DNA from: Comamonadaceae bacterium
GTDB taxonomy: Bacteria; Pseudomonadota; Gammaproteobacteria; Burkholderiales; Burkholderiaceae
DNA length: 64,000 bases
NCBI GenBank assembly: GCA_947374535.1
Contig: CANCCJ010000002.1
Coordinates: forward strand, 1 to 64,000
Direction of reading: 5' to 3'
Shown: piece after piece, positions 36,603 through 45,939 of the stretch
Layout of the letters: each line of letters begins with the position of its first letter
Numbering within the stretch: the first letter of the stretch is position 1
Translations under genes and position numbers: made by a program
The notes under the pieces: model-generated
Seen by the model: the letters and a program-made list of their open reading frames with translations, nothing else
What the model was told of the DNA's origin: nothing
Databases searched by the model: none

Positions 36603-37259
36603 TCAATTCTTGATCAAAGGCCGGGCCGGATTGCCCACCACCGTCACGCCAGGCTCCACACTCTTGGTTACCACCGCCCCCATGCCCACCACCGCACCAC
36701 GGCCAATGACCAGTGGCGCGCCAGGCAACCCCTGTTTGATGACCGCGCCCGTACCAATATAAGCGTGGTCCTCAACATGCACATTGCCATTGCACATCAC
36801 ACCAGGTGCAAAGGTCACAAAGTCGCCAATCACGCAATCGTGGGCCACATAGCTGTAAATATTGCTGTGGAAATGTTGGCCAATCCGCACATTGCTCGTC
36901 AGCGTGACAAAGGGGCACAACACCGCCCCCTCACCCAGCTGCACATCGTCCAGCTGCACCACGTTGGCCGCACGCACCTCAAAAAAGAGCACACCATCGG
37001 CCGCGCAACGTGCCACCAGCTTTTGTCGCACCTGGCTGTTGGCAATGGCCACATTCATGTGGCGACCGCTGGCGGGCTCTTCCAGCCACTGTGCATAAGT
37101 CAGCACCCGCTGCCCGTTCACAACAGAAGCGCTCGGCTGGTCGTCCACAAACACCAGATCGGCCAAGCCCGCCGCCAGATCAGCCTGCAACTGCTGGCGC
37201 ACCAAAGGCAGCACCTCACGGCCATAGCCACTGGCCCCAAAAATGGCAAAACGCTTCAA
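36603..37259 (-). CDS. PglD/NeuD-like left-handed beta-helix acetyltransferase
   Basis: A 218-residue enzyme with an N-terminal nucleotide-sugar-binding Rossmann segment (FAIFGASGYGREVLPLV) and a C-terminal hexapeptide-repeat helix (VQLGEGAVLCPFVTL, IYSYVAHDCVIGDFVTFAPG with the catalytic His). It would N-acetylate the 4-amino group of UDP-4-amino-sugar using acetyl-CoA. The only plausible start is the TTG at 37259, which overlaps the upstream stop as TTGA; no ATG is near. Membership in the WbpM-PglE-PglD-PglC set is clear from order. Confidence 0.88.
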   Translation of the reverse strand: MKRFAIFGASGYGREVLPLVRQQLQADLAAGLADLVFVDDQPSASVVNGQRVLTYAQWLEEPASGRHMNVAIANSQVRQKLVARCAADGVLFFEVRAANVVQLDDVQLGEGAVLCPFVTLTSNVRIGQHFHSNIYSYVAHDCVIGDFVTFAPGVMCNGNVHVEDHAYIGTGAVIKQGLPGAPLVIGRGAVVGMGAVVTKSVEPGVTVVGNPARPLIKN

Positions 37260-37849
37260 GACTCTGACCCCGTAAATTTTTTCATAGTCGCCTCCCCCGC
37301 AGCACTGATCCCATCTCGCACCAACACTTTACGCACCGTCATCCAGAGTATCTTGATGTCCAGCGACAGGCTCTGGTTGTCGACGTACCAAACATCCAAT
37401 GCAAACTTGTCTGGCCAACTAATGGCATTGCGACCATTGACCTGCGCCCAGCCAGTGATTCCTGGGCGTACCTCGTGGCGGCGCGCTTGCTCATGTGTGT
37501 AAAGCGGCAAGTATTCCATCAGCAAAGGTCGCGGCCCCACCAGACTCATATCTCCACACAGCACATTCCACAGCTCAGGCAGCTCGTCGAGACTACTGGA
37601 ACGCAAAAAGCGGCCAAATGGCGTTAGCCGCTGCGCATCGGGCAACAAAGCCCCATCAGGCCCCCGCCCGTCCGTCATGGTGCGGAACTTGACCATGGTG
37701 AAGGGTTTCCCATGCAAGCCCGGCCGTACCTGACAGAAAAGCACAGGTGTGCCCAGCTTGCGGCGGATTAGCCAAGCTAGGACTAACAAAGGTAATGCCA
37801 ACAACAACAACGCTAGCGATGCAGCAAGAAAATCAAACAAACGCTTCAT
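37256..37849 (-). CDS. PglC-like monotopic phosphoglycosyltransferase
   Basis: A 197-residue small sugar transferase that moves a phospho-sugar, probably diNAcBac-type, from UDP to undecaprenyl phosphate and so starts the O-antigen repeat. It has the re-entrant N-terminal helix (MKRLFDFLAASLALLLLALPLLVLAW), KFRTMTDG, the catalytic pair in SSLDELPELWNVLCGDMSLVGPRP and RPGITGWAQVNGRN. ATG 37849 is used; a TTG at 37858 overlapping the previous stop (TTGA) would add three residues and may be the true start given the same overlap in the neighbours. Confidence 0.9.
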   Translation of the reverse strand: MKRLFDFLAASLALLLLALPLLVLAWLIRRKLGTPVLFCQVRPGLHGKPFTMVKFRTMTDGRGPDGALLPDAQRLTPFGRFLRSSSLDELPELWNVLCGDMSLVGPRPLLMEYLPLYTHEQARRHEVRPGITGWAQVNGRNAISWPDKFALDVWYVDNQSLSLDIKILWMTVRKVLVRDGISAAGEATMKKFTGSES

Positions 37850-37854
37850 ACCCG

Positions 37855-39099
37855 TCAACTTTTAGCCCCATTTGCCAGCGCTTTAAAAATAGCCCCGAAT
37901 TTGCCAGCCCCCACTTGCAAGGCCAGCTTTTCTTGATAGAACTGGCGAGCGTGTCTACCCATGGTTTGCTGGTCAGCAAAGGGCATATCGGCCAACTTCT
38001 GCGCAGCATTAGCCAAGGCCATTGGATTTTCTGACTCCGCAGTCAATCCGCCGTTCGATTGCGTAACCAAATCTGCCGCATCGCCGTTAACCGCCATCAG
38101 CAAGGGCTTTCCCACAGCCATGTATGCCTGCGTTTTAGAGGGGATGGTGATCTCAAACAATGGGTCTTTTTTTAGGTGTACGAGCAAGGCGTCTGCGGCA
38201 GCCAAAACGGTTCCCACTTCAGCCATCGGCACTGGTGGAAGAAACACCATATTGTCCAAGCCCAGCACCTTTGCTCTGTCTTTGAGTCGCGCTACCTCGA
38301 CGCCCCCCCCCAGCATCACAAAGCACACGCGAGATGCACGTCCCTTCAAAATCAGGGCAGCGTCCAGCACGGCGTCAAGTGCTTGGGCCTTGCCCATATT
38401 GCCGGCAAAAACAAGTTTGAAACTATCGCTACCCGGAAAGTTGCGCGGCAAGCTGCCTACAGGGGACATTAACGCTGCTTCATCGGCCCAGTTGTAAATT
38501 ACCTCGATCTTGCGTTCTGGTACGTTGCGCTGGATCAGTAGGCGCTTAAACCCTGGCGACAGCACCACGACTTGGTCCACACGCTTATAAACCCAATCGC
38601 ACACACGCCCAACAAAGCCCAGCGCACGCGAGTTGTTCAGCATGCCTGTAGCTCGCAAGGTATCGGGCCACATATCTTGAATGTCGTACACCAGCGGAAT
38701 ACCCCGCAGCAAACGAATCAAGCTGGCCGCCAAGCCTACGGTCAGCGGCGGGTGATAGGCATACATCACATCAGCCCGCTTGGCTATGAATAGCCCGTAA
38801 AACATCAGCGAGGCGGCAAAGCTGGCGTAGTTCAGTACTCGTTTGGCAGCCGATTGATCGTGGTTCGGGTATAGCGGCAGACGAGTGATGTCCACCCCGT
38901 CAATGCGTTCGCGCTGAATCCACTTGATTTTGTAACCCGGGTACACCTTGCCACCTGGGTAATTGGGAAAGCCCGTGACCACTTCTACATCAAAGCCTTG
39001 GCGCACCAATTCGCGTGCAAACACCAAGCCTTTGAAGGTTGGCTCAGGATCGAACCACTGGGTCAACAGCAGCACACGGGTTTTGGCAGGCGCTTTCAA
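37855..39099 (-). CDS. Glycosyltransferase family 4, WbuB-like
   Basis: A 414-residue GT-B protein with VLLLTQWFDPEPTFKGLVFA at the start, VTGFPNYPGGKVYPGYK, YDIQDMWPDTLRATG, VIYNWADE and the donor site PSKTQAYMAVGKPLL. This pattern is that of WbuB/WbjE-type L-fucosamine transferases. Its position right after the three UDP-L-FucNAc genes fits an FucNAc transferase acting on the PglC-linked sugar. The start is the TTG at 39099, which overlaps the WecB-like stop (TTGA) and has GGAAG five bases before it; a TTG at 39111 is the other option. Confidence 0.87.
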   Translation of the reverse strand: MKAPAKTRVLLLTQWFDPEPTFKGLVFARELVRQGFDVEVVTGFPNYPGGKVYPGYKIKWIQRERIDGVDITRLPLYPNHDQSAAKRVLNYASFAASLMFYGLFIAKRADVMYAYHPPLTVGLAASLIRLLRGIPLVYDIQDMWPDTLRATGMLNNSRALGFVGRVCDWVYKRVDQVVVLSPGFKRLLIQRNVPERKIEVIYNWADEAALMSPVGSLPRNFPGSDSFKLVFAGNMGKAQALDAVLDAALILKGRASRVCFVMLGGGVEVARLKDRAKVLGLDNMVFLPPVPMAEVGTVLAAADALLVHLKKDPLFEITIPSKTQAYMAVGKPLLMAVNGDAADLVTQSNGGLTAESENPMALANAAQKLADMPFADQQTMGRHARQFYQEKLALQVGAGKFGAIFKALANGAKS

Positions 39100-40232
39100 T
39101 ATTTCTTCCAAACCACCCGATTCACGTAATCGGTGTAGCTATGAACTATGCGCACAACCTTGGCGCTCACATTGGGCATGCTGTAGTCAGCCACCATGCG
39201 GAGCTCGCGGTTTTCGCCACGCGCCTGATTCGCCACTATGGCCAAGCCCTGCCGAACACGCTCTACCTCCAAACCCACCATCATGACAGCGGCCTCTTCC
39301 ATCCCCTCGGGGCGCTCGTGCGCCTCGCGCAGGTTGAGCGCCGGAAAATTAAGAATGGAAGACTCTTCATTGATCGTGCCACTATCCGACAGCACCGCTT
39401 TGGCGTTCATCTGCAGATTCACATAGTCATGAAAACCCAGCGGCTTCAAGAGTCGCACGAGCGGATGAAATTTAGCCCCAGTAGCATCAACCCGCTTTTG
39501 TGTGCGCGGGTGGGTCGACACAATCACCGGCAAGCCATGATCTTCAGCAACTGCGTTGAGTACCCCCACCAGCTTGGTGAAGCTACGGTCTGACTCGATG
39601 TTTTCCTCCCGATGCGCACTCACCACAAAGTATTGCTGAGCCGCCAACTTCAATCGCTCAACCGCATCGGATGCCTTAATCTGCGGCAGATAGTGGTGCA
39701 ACACCTCATACATTGGGCTACCGGTTTTTATTACTTGATCGGGCGGCAATCCCTCGCGCAACAGATAGTCACGCGCAATGGTGCTGTAAGTCAGATTAAT
39801 GTCTGACGTGTGGTCCACGATGCGGCGGTTGGTCTCTTCGGGAACGCGCTGGTCAAAGCAGCGGTTGCCTGCCTCCATGTGAAAAATTGGAACCTTACGT
39901 CTCTTTGCCGGTATGACAGACAAGCAACTATTGGTGTCGCCCAGCACCAGCATAGCCTCTGGCTTCACTTGGGCTAGCACGCCATCCACCGCGGTAATCA
40001 GGTTACCAATCGTGTGCGCAGCGCTTGTGCTGCCATCAGCACTGCTCAAAAAGAAGTCTGGCTTGCGCACACCAAGATCATCAAAAAAGACTTGATTCAA
40101 CTCATAGTCGTAGTTTTGCCCAGTATGCACCAGCACATGGTCGCAATGCGCGTCCAGCGCGGCCAGAACGCGAGACAAACGGATAATTTCAGGCCGTGTG
40201 CCCACAACTGACATGATTTTGAGTTTTTTCAT
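39096..40232 (-). CDS. fnlC: UDP-N-acetylglucosamine 2-epimerase-like (UDP-L-FucNAc synthesis, FnlC/WbjD)
   Basis: A 378-residue non-hydrolysing 2-epimerase. KIMSVVGTRPEIIRLSRVL, LVHTGQNYDYELNQVFFDDLG, HMEAGNRCFDQRVPEETNRRI and SDSGTINEESSI are typical of the FnlC/WbjD subgroup that makes UDP-L-FucNAc from UDP-L-PneNAc. CapE- and CapF-like genes lie just upstream, confirming the pathway. ATG 40232 matches the family N terminus (MKKLKIMS). A TTG at 40241 overlaps the CapF stop as TTGA. Confidence 0.92.
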   Translation of the reverse strand: MKKLKIMSVVGTRPEIIRLSRVLAALDAHCDHVLVHTGQNYDYELNQVFFDDLGVRKPDFFLSSADGSTSAAHTIGNLITAVDGVLAQVKPEAMLVLGDTNSCLSVIPAKRRKVPIFHMEAGNRCFDQRVPEETNRRIVDHTSDINLTYSTIARDYLLREGLPPDQVIKTGSPMYEVLHHYLPQIKASDAVERLKLAAQQYFVVSAHREENIESDRSFTKLVGVLNAVAEDHGLPVIVSTHPRTQKRVDATGAKFHPLVRLLKPLGFHDYVNLQMNAKAVLSDSGTINEESSILNFPALNLREAHERPEGMEEAAVMMVGLEVERVRQGLAIVANQARGENRELRMVADYSMPNVSAKVVRIVHSYTDYVNRVVWKKY

Positions 40233-40237
40233 TGTCG

Positions 40238-41344
40238 TCAAACTTTGCTTGCAATCGTGTCTGGGTTAGCACGGTCAAAAATTTCATTCGCCCACAACAT
40301 CACTACCATTTCATCGCTGCCAATGTTGGTTATGTCATGCGTCCATCCAGGCACTGTCTCCACGACCTTCGGTTTATCACCCAAGGTCTCTAGGTAATAA
40401 ACCTCATTGGTCAGCATATGCCTAAAACCAAAGCGGGCGTGGCCTTTAATAACCAAAAACTTTTCTGTTTTTGTGTGGTGGTAGTGCCCGCCCCGTGTAA
40501 TGCCTGGATGTGCCGTAAAAAAACTGAACTGACCAGCATCGGGGGTTTTGAGCATTTCCACAAACACGCCTCGTGCATCGGCATGCACAGGCACGTCGTA
40601 CGCAAAGCGCTCAGTCGGCAAATAGCTAACATAAGTGGCATACAAAGCACGAATCAGACCTGTGCCCACGCGCTCCGACATTAAAGTGCTGCGACAGTTT
40701 TTAAACGCATCAATCTGTTCCGACAGCTCACCCAAGGTAATGCTGTATTCGGGTTCAACCGTTGGGTACTCCACCCCATTCCAGCTATAAGCCAACTGCC
40801 TCAGTATGGCGTTAACCACATCATCCACATAAACCAAACGCACACGGGCGCTTGCATCATTGATTTGCACTTGCAGATCGTGCGCCTTGTTGTGGCAAAA
40901 CGTGGCCACCACCGAGTTGTAATTTGGCTTGCACCACTTGCCAAAAACACCTGGTAAGCGGTAGATGGCGGCAGGGTTGCCATGTTCGTTGGATAACTCT
41001 TGCACCGTATGCTCGGCGGCAAGCTTGCTGCGCCCGTATGGGTTGTCTAATTCGACTTGTGCAGACGATGCAAACAGCACAGGTATGGTTTTTCCCAAAG
41101 TCTTAAGGCCTTGGCATACACGTCGCGTTAAGCCGGTGTTGACTTCAGCAAACTCCTTTGGATCGGCGGGCCGGTTTTCACCCGCCAGATGCACGACCGC
41201 ATTGGCTTGTGCCAGAGCTTCGTGTAAAGCTGCATCGTCTTGGCCTCGAACAAAAGTGAGCACCTCGGTGGCCACTTGCTCGCGGAGCCTTAGCACCAAG
41301 TTTTTTCCAATAAAACCGTTGGCGCCAGTGACTAATACTTTCAT
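40238..41344 (-). CDS. capF: CapF/FnlB: UDP-2-acetamido-2,6-dideoxy-L-hexulose reductase with C-terminal cupin
   Basis: A 368-residue bifunctional protein: an N-terminal SDR (VLVTGANGFIGKNLVLRL, HLAGENRP, and NPYGRSKLAAEH with Tyr-x3-Lys) and a C-terminal cupin from about 250 (GGHYHHTKTEKFLVIKGHARF) that binds metal in the S. aureus enzyme. It reduces the 4-keto intermediate toward UDP-L-TalNAc/PneNAc. It lies 3 bp after capE. Confidence 0.93.
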   Translation of the reverse strand: MKVLVTGANGFIGKNLVLRLREQVATEVLTFVRGQDDAALHEALAQANAVVHLAGENRPADPKEFAEVNTGLTRRVCQGLKTLGKTIPVLFASSAQVELDNPYGRSKLAAEHTVQELSNEHGNPAAIYRLPGVFGKWCKPNYNSVVATFCHNKAHDLQVQINDASARVRLVYVDDVVNAILRQLAYSWNGVEYPTVEPEYSITLGELSEQIDAFKNCRSTLMSERVGTGLIRALYATYVSYLPTERFAYDVPVHADARGVFVEMLKTPDAGQFSFFTAHPGITRGGHYHHTKTEKFLVIKGHARFGFRHMLTNEVYYLETLGDKPKVVETVPGWTHDITNIGSDEMVVMLWANEIFDRANPDTIASKV

Positions 41345-41347
41345 GGC

Positions 41348-42376
41348 TTATTCCTCAGCCTCTACCAGCTCACCACGCGCTACAGCCTGCATAAAGCGCA
41401 GCTTCATAAGCAAGGCTTGCATACCCACGATATCTAAACGCTCGGTGTTGTGGGAGTTGTAGTCAGTGGCTTCAGAGATTTTCACTTCTCCTTGCTCCAC
41501 AAACTTGCCGTAGTTCAAGTCACGCAAATCTGGCGGTACGCGGTAATAACCGCCCAAATCTTCTGCAGCCACCATCTCTTCGCGGCTAAGCAAGGCCTCA
41601 AAAAGTTTTTCACCGTGACGCGTGCCAATTACTCGCACCTCGTGCTCTGGCTTACCCACCAAGGCAGTTAGCGCTCTGGCCAACACCTCGATGGTGCCAG
41701 CGGGCGCTTTTTGCACAAAGATCTCTCCGGGCTGCCCATGCTCAAAAGCATAAAGCACCAAGTCCACTGCGTCGTCAAGTGTCATCATGAAGCGAGTCAT
41801 GCTAGGGTCGGTAATGGTTATAGGCTTTCCAGCACGTATTTGCTCAATGAACAAGGGAATGACTGAGCCGCGAGATGCCATGACGTTGCCGTAGCGGGTG
41901 ACGTTAATCACCGTACTTGAACTGCTTCGCGATTTGGCCACGGCCACTTTCTCCATCATGGCCTTGCTGATGCCCATGGCGTTAATGGGGTAAACAGCTT
42001 TGTCGGTACTCAACACCACCACACGTTTAACGCCACATTGGATTGCAGCTTCTAAAACATTTTCCGTACCAATAACGTTAGTTTTGACGGCCTCCAACGG
42101 ATGGAACTCGCATGAAGGTACCTGTTTCAACGCCGCCGCGTGATATATGTAGTCCGCACCGCGCACAGCATTCAATAAAGACTGAGGGTCACGCACATCA
42201 CCAATATAAAATTTTAGTTTGGCGCTGTTATAGCGCTTACGCATATCGTCTTGCTTCTTTTCATCACGACTAAAGATTCGAATTTCTGAAATGTCAGAAT
42301 CGATAAACCTACGAAGCACTGCATTACCAAAAGAACCTGTCCCACCGGTTATCAATAAAGTTTTGTTTTTAAACAC
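41348..42376 (-). CDS. capE: CapE/FnlA: UDP-GlcNAc 4,6-dehydratase/5-epimerase
   Basis: A 342-residue SDR with LLITGGTGSFGNAVLRRF, IFSRDEKKQDDMR, HAAALKQVPSCEFHPLEA, LSTDKAVYPINAMGISKAMMEKV and RYGNVMASRGSVIP; these are diagnostic of the inverting PglF/FlaA1/CapE group. The C-terminal extension (YNSHNTERLD) is typical of CapE. It catalyses the first step to UDP-L-FucNAc. The start codon is GTG 42376, with AGGA about eight bases upstream. Confidence 0.93.
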   Translation of the reverse strand: MFKNKTLLITGGTGSFGNAVLRRFIDSDISEIRIFSRDEKKQDDMRKRYNSAKLKFYIGDVRDPQSLLNAVRGADYIYHAAALKQVPSCEFHPLEAVKTNVIGTENVLEAAIQCGVKRVVVLSTDKAVYPINAMGISKAMMEKVAVAKSRSSSSTVINVTRYGNVMASRGSVIPLFIEQIRAGKPITITDPSMTRFMMTLDDAVDLVLYAFEHGQPGEIFVQKAPAGTIEVLARALTALVGKPEHEVRVIGTRHGEKLFEALLSREEMVAAEDLGGYYRVPPDLRDLNYGKFVEQGEVKISEATDYNSHNTERLDIVGMQALLMKLRFMQAVARGELVEAEE

Positions 42377-42397
42377 GACTTTTTCCTATAAATAATT

Positions 42398-42991
42398 TCA
42401 AGCAGAATTTACATTCACCGTCTTGCTAACAAGGCCGAGCTGCTGCTCTACACCTCCACAAAGCGTGTGACCGATTAATATATGTGCCTCCTGAATACGC
42501 GCCGTAACTTGACTGGGTACCACTATATTTAAATCACAACACTGAGCCAACTCACCTCCATCACGACCAGACAGCCCAAGCGTCAACATGCCAATAGATT
42601 TCGCGGCACGCACTGCGATTATTACATTACGTGAATTACCCGAAGTAGATATAGCAATTAAACAATCTCTCGGTTGGCCAAGCGCCAATACTTGCCGACC
42701 GAATACCTCATCAAAACCATAATCATTTCCAATGCACGTAAGCGCTGACGTGTCCGTATTCAATGCAATTGCTGCAAGTGGGCGACGCTCCTCAATGAAA
42801 CGCCCTGTGAATTCTGCGGCAATATGTTGACAATCAGCCGCTGAACCGCCATTCCCACAGAGTAAAACTTTTCCACCGTTACTAAATATTGCCGTCAACG
42901 AGTCAATAGCAGTATCAACACATATACTTGCATCATACAATTCATCCATAACTTTTTGATGTTGCCTAATGTTAAATTTAAATAAACTCAT
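42398..42991 (-). CDS. gmhA: D-sedoheptulose-7-phosphate isomerase
   Basis: A 197-residue SIS-domain isomerase making D-glycero-D-manno-heptose 7-phosphate. VLLCGNGGSAADCQHIAAEF, GRFIEERRPLAAIAL and AISTSGNSRNVI are typical GmhA segments. ATG 42991 has GGAG just upstream. It overlaps the GT9-like gene by 4 bp. Being inside the O-antigen operon without the other heptose genes, it may be a second copy devoted to an O-antigen heptose. From here leftward in transcription order the DNA is AT-rich. Confidence 0.88.
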   Translation of the reverse strand: MSLFKFNIRQHQKVMDELYDASICVDTAIDSLTAIFSNGGKVLLCGNGGSAADCQHIAAEFTGRFIEERRPLAAIALNTDTSALTCIGNDYGFDEVFGRQVLALGQPRDCLIAISTSGNSRNVIIAVRAAKSIGMLTLGLSGRDGGELAQCCDLNIVVPSQVTARIQEAHILIGHTLCGGVEQQLGLVSKTVNVNSA

Positions 42992-43833
42992 TCCACACTC
43001 CATTTATTACATTCAATATTATTTTTATCCAACAAAACCTTAGCCAATAACTGATTTACAGCCGACTGCCCAAAAAAATTACCTAACAAATCATCTGGAA
43101 TAAACATTTTCCAAGAGTCAGATACAATATATACTCTTTTATTTAAACAATAAGCATAATGCAGTGCCATGCTATCAACTGTAATAATGCCGTCAAAATT
43201 ACGCAGCAACTCATCGAACTCATCAAAATTACCATAAACACAAAGGGGTAATTCACTAAAATCATAGATGTTAACTTGAGAAACATGAACCAAGCACACC
43301 ACTTCAATTCCAGACTGCAACAGTACTGAACACATTTTTAATATAGATGCATATGGCATCCATCGATCGGAAGAGCTTCCAAATGGAAAAATAAAAATCT
43401 TTTTTAATCGGTCCGTCGGCGAATAATTTACTCTTGTGCCAAAAAAATTCTCGTACGCTTTATATATATTTTGACTTTTAGATAAGTAAGAAACTGGCAA
43501 ACCAAAAAAGACAATTTTATTTCTAAAAGAATCAAAATCTACTACACAAGCATATCCTTCAGCAATTAATTTTTTGACACGTGTTCTTACATAAATAAAA
43601 TCTCTGAATACATTAGCAAATCCCGCTTTTAAATTATAAAATGCAGGGCCTCCGTTCTGGAAACTCAAGACCTCCCGTTTAACTGCTGCATCAAACACGT
43701 TAAGTAAATTTGAACTTTTATCAGGAATAAGAAATAATATATCAAAATTTTTTAATGATTTAAGAAATTTTAATGTCACCAGCAAATCACCAAAGCCCTT
43801 CAGCTGAATTAAAGCTAACTTAGTCTTCCTCAC
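42988..43833 (-). CDS. Divergent glycosyltransferase family 9-like protein
   Basis: A 281-residue protein resembling heptosyltransferases: LALIQLKGFGDLLVTLKFLKSL at the start, IFIFPFGSSSDRWMP in the middle, and GIITVDSMALHYAYCLNKRVYIV near the C terminus, equivalent to the GT9 DTGPMHLA strand. It is short and strongly AT-rich. Lying next to gmhA suggests it transfers a heptose or related sugar. GTG 43833 is chosen because a G-rich stretch precedes it at the right spacing; GTG 43848 is an alternative. Confidence 0.7.
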   Translation of the reverse strand: MRKTKLALIQLKGFGDLLVTLKFLKSLKNFDILFLIPDKSSNLLNVFDAAVKREVLSFQNGGPAFYNLKAGFANVFRDFIYVRTRVKKLIAEGYACVVDFDSFRNKIVFFGLPVSYLSKSQNIYKAYENFFGTRVNYSPTDRLKKIFIFPFGSSSDRWMPYASILKMCSVLLQSGIEVVCLVHVSQVNIYDFSELPLCVYGNFDEFDELLRNFDGIITVDSMALHYAYCLNKRVYIVSDSWKMFIPDDLLGNFFGQSAVNQLLAKVLLDKNNIECNKWSVE

Positions 43834-44956
43834 AAGAGCGCCCCCCACTTAAGTGCATAAAGCCAGCAAGAATAAATACAGACAACGCGTTAAAATACCC
43901 CAATGCTCGAATAAAAATCAAAATTGAGCTAACGTAAATAATTGCATGAAAAAAAATTGCCTTAGGACAAACATTAGCTGCTTTAGTTTGGATCAGCGTA
44001 ACATAACTTTTTAAAACAAACCCAACCCACAAAAATCCAAAAATAACTCCAAACATTCCAAATTCTGTAATGATTTTCAAAAGCAATGTTGCACCTTCAT
44101 ATCTAACTATGTAGTCGCCATTTTTCATATATATATCATTTGAGGCATCCGTAGATGGTTCTAATACGCCCATTTGTCCTAATCCAAAACCTATGTAATT
44201 CGATAAATCTAGAGATCTCCACATCTCGTCTACAGATGCTAAAAAATAAGCATTTTCAATAGTCTGACCAGACACAAGGGGCAGTCTATTTAAAAAATAG
44301 GATATATCGTTGGTGTTGATTAAGGCAAATCCAAATGTCAACAAAAAGATCATCTTAACCGGAGAAAACGCCAAATATAACAAAACAGAAACGAACGAAA
44401 TTAAGCTGCCAATTACATAAGAGTATGCAACCATACAAATGCAAAAAATCTTCCCTATAACGTTATCATTTAATATAAGAAATGAAATAAAGAACGGTGC
44501 GAAAAGAATCGCAAAATGTGACGGCTCAGAGAAAAATAACACAGACTTTTCATATTCTCGACCGAATGGTGAAAACCCAAATGCTGAAGCCAAAGCTGAA
44601 ATCATAAATAATACTAATATATTTACAATCGAGCCATTGAAGCAGCCAATATTAATTTTATTTATTTTGTTCAAAAACACCCTAGAAGTTAAAATCAATA
44701 TTAAAACCCCCACCAAATGCATAAAAAATCGAATAAAATCTTGAGATAAATCAGGCGTCAATATTGACGCAATAAAATAATGAAGAATAAAAAACAACAA
44801 CAATATAAATTCAGTTTTTTTTACTTTGCAATTCTTATAGTTTAAAGCTAAGTACATTAAAGAAGCTAGAAAAAAATACGGAGCCGTGCTAGGTGCGTGA
44901 ATTAATTGTCCGATTGCTGGCGGTATAAATAACAGTAAAAAAACATCAACGAACAT
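43820..44956 (-). CDS. O-antigen polymerase candidate (Wzy-like)
   Basis: A 378-residue protein with about ten hydrophobic helices and one long periplasmic loop between about residues 220 and 290 that contains GFGLGQMGVLEPS. It lacks recognisable enzymatic motifs, as expected for Wzy proteins, which are very variable. Position between glycosyltransferase genes and near wzx in an O-antigen operon is the main support. The gene is strongly AT-rich. Confidence 0.7.
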   Translation of the reverse strand: MFVDVFLLLFIPPAIGQLIHAPSTAPYFFLASLMYLALNYKNCKVKKTEFILLLFFILHYFIASILTPDLSQDFIRFFMHLVGVLILILTSRVFLNKINKINIGCFNGSIVNILVLFMISALASAFGFSPFGREYEKSVLFFSEPSHFAILFAPFFISFLILNDNVIGKIFCICMVAYSYVIGSLISFVSVLLYLAFSPVKMIFLLTFGFALINTNDISYFLNRLPLVSGQTIENAYFLASVDEMWRSLDLSNYIGFGLGQMGVLEPSTDASNDIYMKNGDYIVRYEGATLLLKIITEFGMFGVIFGFLWVGFVLKSYVTLIQTKAANVCPKAIFFHAIIYVSSILIFIRALGYFNALSVFILAGFMHLSGGRSCEED

Positions 44957-45932
44957 ATCTAAGCGCCAATTTTATAAAATAGCCGCCAGCCAGAATTGGT
45001 GAAATTAATATACCCACAACAATAGGGATTAATGGATAATTTGTCTTTTCACGCAAAGCTATTAAATATTTCAATGTAATATTTATATTTGCCAAATCGA
45101 ACAACATCTTTGCCAAAAGCCGACTTAAATATTTGAAGTTGTGCTCTCTTCTCAAGAGATTTTTTATTTCATTACTTATACGCTTATCATTAAATATTTC
45201 ACAAATAGCAATATATCCATTAATATCCACCAATGCGCGTTGAGCCCAATTTTTCATGAAAGAATCATTCCCACCACGTGAACAAACAATAACTTCACTT
45301 TTATATGTGAATCTACCGCCATTTTTAATCATCGCAAATATAACTGCAACATGTGAATATAATGTTTCCATATAAATTAAATTAATTTCAGAAGCATCCC
45401 ACTTATCTCGACGAACGACTATAGTGCTGAGATAACTAAAGACACCGCCAAGCGTTTTACATTTAGAAATATATGATGCAAAATCTTGAGTGCTGTCTAA
45501 AACATGCTCATACTCAAAATCACCAACCCATGATGATAATAATAGATGATTCATTTGGAAATCACAATTATATCTATTAAATAAGAAAACATCCGCAGGA
45601 TTTTCATTTAACGCCTTTAGTACCGTGCTAACAGCTCCATTCGCTAATTTATCATCACTCCCCATAAGCCAACAAAAATCACCTCGAGAAACATTAACGG
45701 ACATTAAATAATTTCTGTCCGCTCCTACATTTCTAGGCCAGCAAAAGTATCGTATATTTTTGTATCTTGATTTATACTCTTTTACTACTTCCGACGTGTT
45801 ATCACTTGACGCATTATCAGAAATAACTATTTCAATAATGGACGGATCTGCCTGCGACAATATGCTATTAAGTAGCTCGCGCAAAAAAGGCGCGCGATTA
45901 TATGTGGGTATACAAATTGACAATTTATACAT
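44946..45932 (-). CDS. Glycosyltransferase family 2
   Basis: A 328-residue GT-A enzyme. LSICIPTYNRAPFLRELLNSIL, then IVISDNASSDNT and the metal-binding GSDDK near residue 96 are clear; the protein ends with a hydrophobic, membrane-touching region (IPIVVGILISPILAGGYFI). The layout resembles abequosyltransferase-type GT2 enzymes (WbaV family). With the CDP-tyvelose genes adjacent, transfer of tyvelose is a reasonable inference. ATG 45932 is the family start; it is AT-rich like its neighbours. Confidence 0.82.
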   Translation of the reverse strand: MYKLSICIPTYNRAPFLRELLNSILSQADPSIIEIVISDNASSDNTSEVVKEYKSRYKNIRYFCWPRNVGADRNYLMSVNVSRGDFCWLMGSDDKLANGAVSTVLKALNENPADVFLFNRYNCDFQMNHLLLSSWVGDFEYEHVLDSTQDFASYISKCKTLGGVFSYLSTIVVRRDKWDASEINLIYMETLYSHVAVIFAMIKNGGRFTYKSEVIVCSRGGNDSFMKNWAQRALVDINGYIAICEIFNDKRISNEIKNLLRREHNFKYLSRLLAKMLFDLANINITLKYLIALREKTNYPLIPIVVGILISPILAGGYFIKLALRYVR

Positions 45933-45939
45933 CGTACAG

